Positions 41,600 through 43,229 of a DNA stretch of 43,229 nucleotides are shown in pieces (positions within the stretch are counted from its first letter, which is position 1; each line of letters starts with the position of its first letter). Location of the stretch: the NCBI GenBank assembly GCA_027622555.1, contig JAQBYJ010000039.1, forward strand, positions 1 to 43,229. Direction: 5' to 3'. Both the position numbers and the translations under genes were made by a program. Source of the DNA: Verrucomicrobiota bacterium. Its GTDB lineage: Bacteria; Verrucomicrobiota; Verrucomicrobiia; Opitutales; UBA2995. The notes beneath the pieces were generated by a model that was not told the origin of the DNA, searched no databases, and worked only from the letters and a program-made list of their open reading frames with translations.

Positions 41600-43051
41600 G
41601 TGAAATCGATCCGACATGAGCTAACGGTCCGCCTTTTAATAGGGACATCTCTACTGCTTATCGCAGCGAGTACGGTTCTTTGCATACTTGTTAGGTCTAT
41701 TCTTTTGGACGGTTTTGATAATAATCTACGAACAAAAGCAAAGACGATCAACGCCCTGACCATGAGGGAAGGGAATCGTATCGAAAGCGAGATTCATGAA
41801 GATTCAATGCCTGAGTTTAGCGACGAAGAGAATCCGGAATTCTTTCAAATTGCCTTTCAGGACGGTACAGTGATTAACAGGTCGGAATCCATGGAGGATT
41901 TTGACGGATCAGTCCCAGACCTTGGAGAAACCCTTGATGCAATCGGAAACATCAAGTTGGAGGATGGAGAAGAAGGGCGTTATGTCCTGATCAGAACTAA
42001 ACCCATCAATGAAGTAGAGGTGGATGAGGAGGAGGAAATTGAGGAGGATGAGATCATTTTTGAAATTCCGGCTTCCATAAACCCGGAAGCGGCAACCGTA
42101 ACTATTTTTGTAGCAAAAAGCAGGGAAGATTTGGACCAAATGCTTGCCTTTATTTTCCTTACCATTGGTGGCATCGACCTACTGATTCTGGCAGGCATTT
42201 TTTTAGTCGTTCGAATATCCGTGAACAAGGGATTACAACCCATCGACAACATCAATGCCCAAATAGAGAGCATAGACCCTGACGACTTAGCAAAACGGAT
42301 CAGCCTAAAGGACCCTCCATCCGAATTGAGGAGCATCATTCAAACGCTGAACGAACTGCTTGAACGTATGGATGAGACCATTGTTCGTGAAAGAAGATTT
42401 ACCAGCGATGTCGCCCATGAACTCCGGACACCGGTCTCGGAACTTAGAACCGCCTGTGAAGTGGGCGTCATGTCTCTAGAAGACGAGGAAACTACCAGAA
42501 TATTTTTTGAGGATATCAATGATGTCTCCCAACAAATGGAGAAGATTGTCAGCAACCTGCTTTCACTTAGTCGATGGGATCAGGACGCAACACCCATCAA
42601 TTATGAAAAGGTGGAATTGGGTGACCTGGTTAGAGATTGTTGGGACCACTGCAAAGCTGAGGCACAAGGGAAAAAGATAGAACTTGATTGCAGGATCGAT
42701 TCAAAAACCACCATTTCCACTGATAAAGAAAAACTCCAAATGATCCTTCAAAATCTTTTGGAAAACGCAGTAGCCTACAGCGTTCCTGGAAGCCGGATTC
42801 GCTGCATGGTTGAACCGGGGAATCCATCCATAAATCTAATTGTGGAAAACCAAGCGGCCAACCTTTGCAGGGAAGATTTGCGTCACCTCTTTGATCGTTT
42901 CTGGAGGAAGGACAAAGCCAGGAGTGAGGTAAACCACTCTGGATTAGGATTGGCCATCGTCAAAGCGTTGGCCGATATTATGGATATCGAAGTGCATCCA
43001 GAACTGATGGATGATCGATGGTTCCGCATGCGTTTGAAAATCCGCATTTAA
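41600..43051 (+). CDS. Sensor histidine kinase with acidic periplasmic domain
   Basis: Membrane sensor kinase of 483 residues starting at a GTG 2 bp after the regulator stop. TM1 about 10-33, periplasmic domain about 37-183, TM2 about 184-205, HAMP about 206-260, H-box 'FTSDVAHELRTPVSELR' with His273, N-box 'LLENAVAYS' with Asn389, F-box 'FDRFWRKD', G2 box GLGLAIV (448-454). The usual G1 motif DxGxG is replaced by 'VENQAANLCREDL', a variant known from some heavy-metal-type kinases. The periplasmic domain has 12 acidic residues in 18 (138-155, around DEEEEIEEDE), including several ExxE pairs, and a second acidic run at 62-80. This suggests sensing of metal cations or cationic peptides, as in PmrB or PhoQ. 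Confidence 0.92.
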   Translation: MKSIRHELTVRLLIGTSLLLIAASTVLCILVRSILLDGFDNNLRTKAKTINALTMREGNRIESEIHEDSMPEFSDEENPEFFQIAFQDGTVINRSESMEDFDGSVPDLGETLDAIGNIKLEDGEEGRYVLIRTKPINEVEVDEEEEIEEDEIIFEIPASINPEAATVTIFVAKSREDLDQMLAFIFLTIGGIDLLILAGIFLVVRISVNKGLQPIDNINAQIESIDPDDLAKRISLKDPPSELRSIIQTLNELLERMDETIVRERRFTSDVAHELRTPVSELRTACEVGVMSLEDEETTRIFFEDINDVSQQMEKIVSNLLSLSRWDQDATPINYEKVELGDLVRDCWDHCKAEAQGKKIELDCRIDSKTTISTDKEKLQMILQNLLENAVAYSVPGSRIRCMVEPGNPSINLIVENQAANLCREDLRHLFDRFWRKDKARSEVNHSGLGLAIVKALADIMDIEVHPELMDDRWFRMRLKIRI

Positions 43052-43229
43052 TACCCGGAGTTGCCGTAGGTTGTAACTTTTTACTCTTCGGGCCCCCGGA
43101 GGACACTAAAAAGTACTTCTTTTTACAAACATAACAGAAACCCTGAATTCGTGAGATAAAATTGAATAAAAAGATGGAACCTGTTGGGGTTCAGTGGCTA
43201 AAGTAGCCTTGAACATAAAAAACCGAAAC
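43052..43229. other. Window end, no gene seen
   Basis: An imperfect GC-rich hairpin (CTTCGGG..CCCGGAG, about 43087-43102) lies 36 bp after the kinase stop but lacks a T run. Nothing else can be supported in the remaining bases. Confidence 0.4.

Noticed and set aside
1-43229. CRISPR arrays, tRNA/rRNA genes, prophage or insertion sequences
   Set aside because: No regularly spaced repeats, tRNA-like arms, integrase, transposase or phage structural genes were seen on either strand.

Overview
The window looks like chromosome from a heterotrophic bacterium of the Verrucomicrobiota, most likely an Opitutae/Puniceicoccales-like marine lineage. This is inferred from protein style, not from a marker gene. 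The TonB receptor has the 'LSPFEI...SGYFATNAISGTRVSAAIQDIP' type of N-terminus common there. Secreted enzymes carry characteristic C-terminal domains ('VNISTRGQVGSADAALFASF', 'DPDIDGIPNIFEHA'). A Tat-exported Gfo/Idh/MocA oxidoreductase is also present. No rRNA, tRNA, CRISPR array, transposase or phage gene was seen.

Layout. (1) 1-7.5 kb: a sodium:solute symporter; a minus-strand operon DoxX - Gfo/Idh/MocA - F5/8-type domain protein; a GT2 glycosyltransferase and ArfB; a pirin - SDR pair. (2) 7.5-28 kb: a complete beta-1,3-glucan (laminarin-type) utilisation locus. It holds secreted GH16-CBM6, two tandem clan GH-A glycosidases, a 1067-residue protein with five copies of a beta-sandwich-like module, an operon of cytoplasmic GH17 - GPH cation symporter - lipoprotein GH17, a LacI-family regulator, a TonB-dependent receptor, and a 1159-residue GH94-like phosphorylase of the GH149/GH161 beta-1,3-glucan phosphorylase type. 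A 20-bp motif (consensus TTGCATNNNTGTGCACCTTA) occurs five times, only in front of transcription units of this locus, and is the likely LacI operator. A decayed GH16 gene remains as a 49-codon scar. (3) 28-33 kb: a TonB-C-like periplasmic protein, then a translationally coupled porin - FMN-binding protein - PepSY membrane protein - ApbE operon behind a perfect 7-1-7 Fur-type palindrome. (4) 33-38 kb: VOC protein, fused ATP sulfurylase/APS kinase, di-haem oxidoreductase and imelysin. (5) 38-43 kb: ArnT-like GT39 and ArnC/GtrB-like GT2 divergent from an OmpR-type response regulator and histidine kinase. The shared intergenic region holds two PmrA-box-like direct repeats (TTAA-type hexamers separated by 5 bp), and the sensor has a very acidic periplasmic patch.

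How it fits together. Extracellular GH16 and GH-A enzymes would cut laminarin. The five-module protein may hold the glycan at or near the cell, a role SusD plays in Bacteroidota; no SusD is present. The TonB receptor takes oligosaccharides into the periplasm, lipoprotein GH17 trims them, the GPH symporter carries them inward, and cytoplasmic GH17 plus the phosphorylase give glucose-1-phosphate and glucose. LacI would switch the whole set. The right-hand part reads as iron-linked electron transfer and iron handling next to a PmrAB/Arn-like envelope modification switch.
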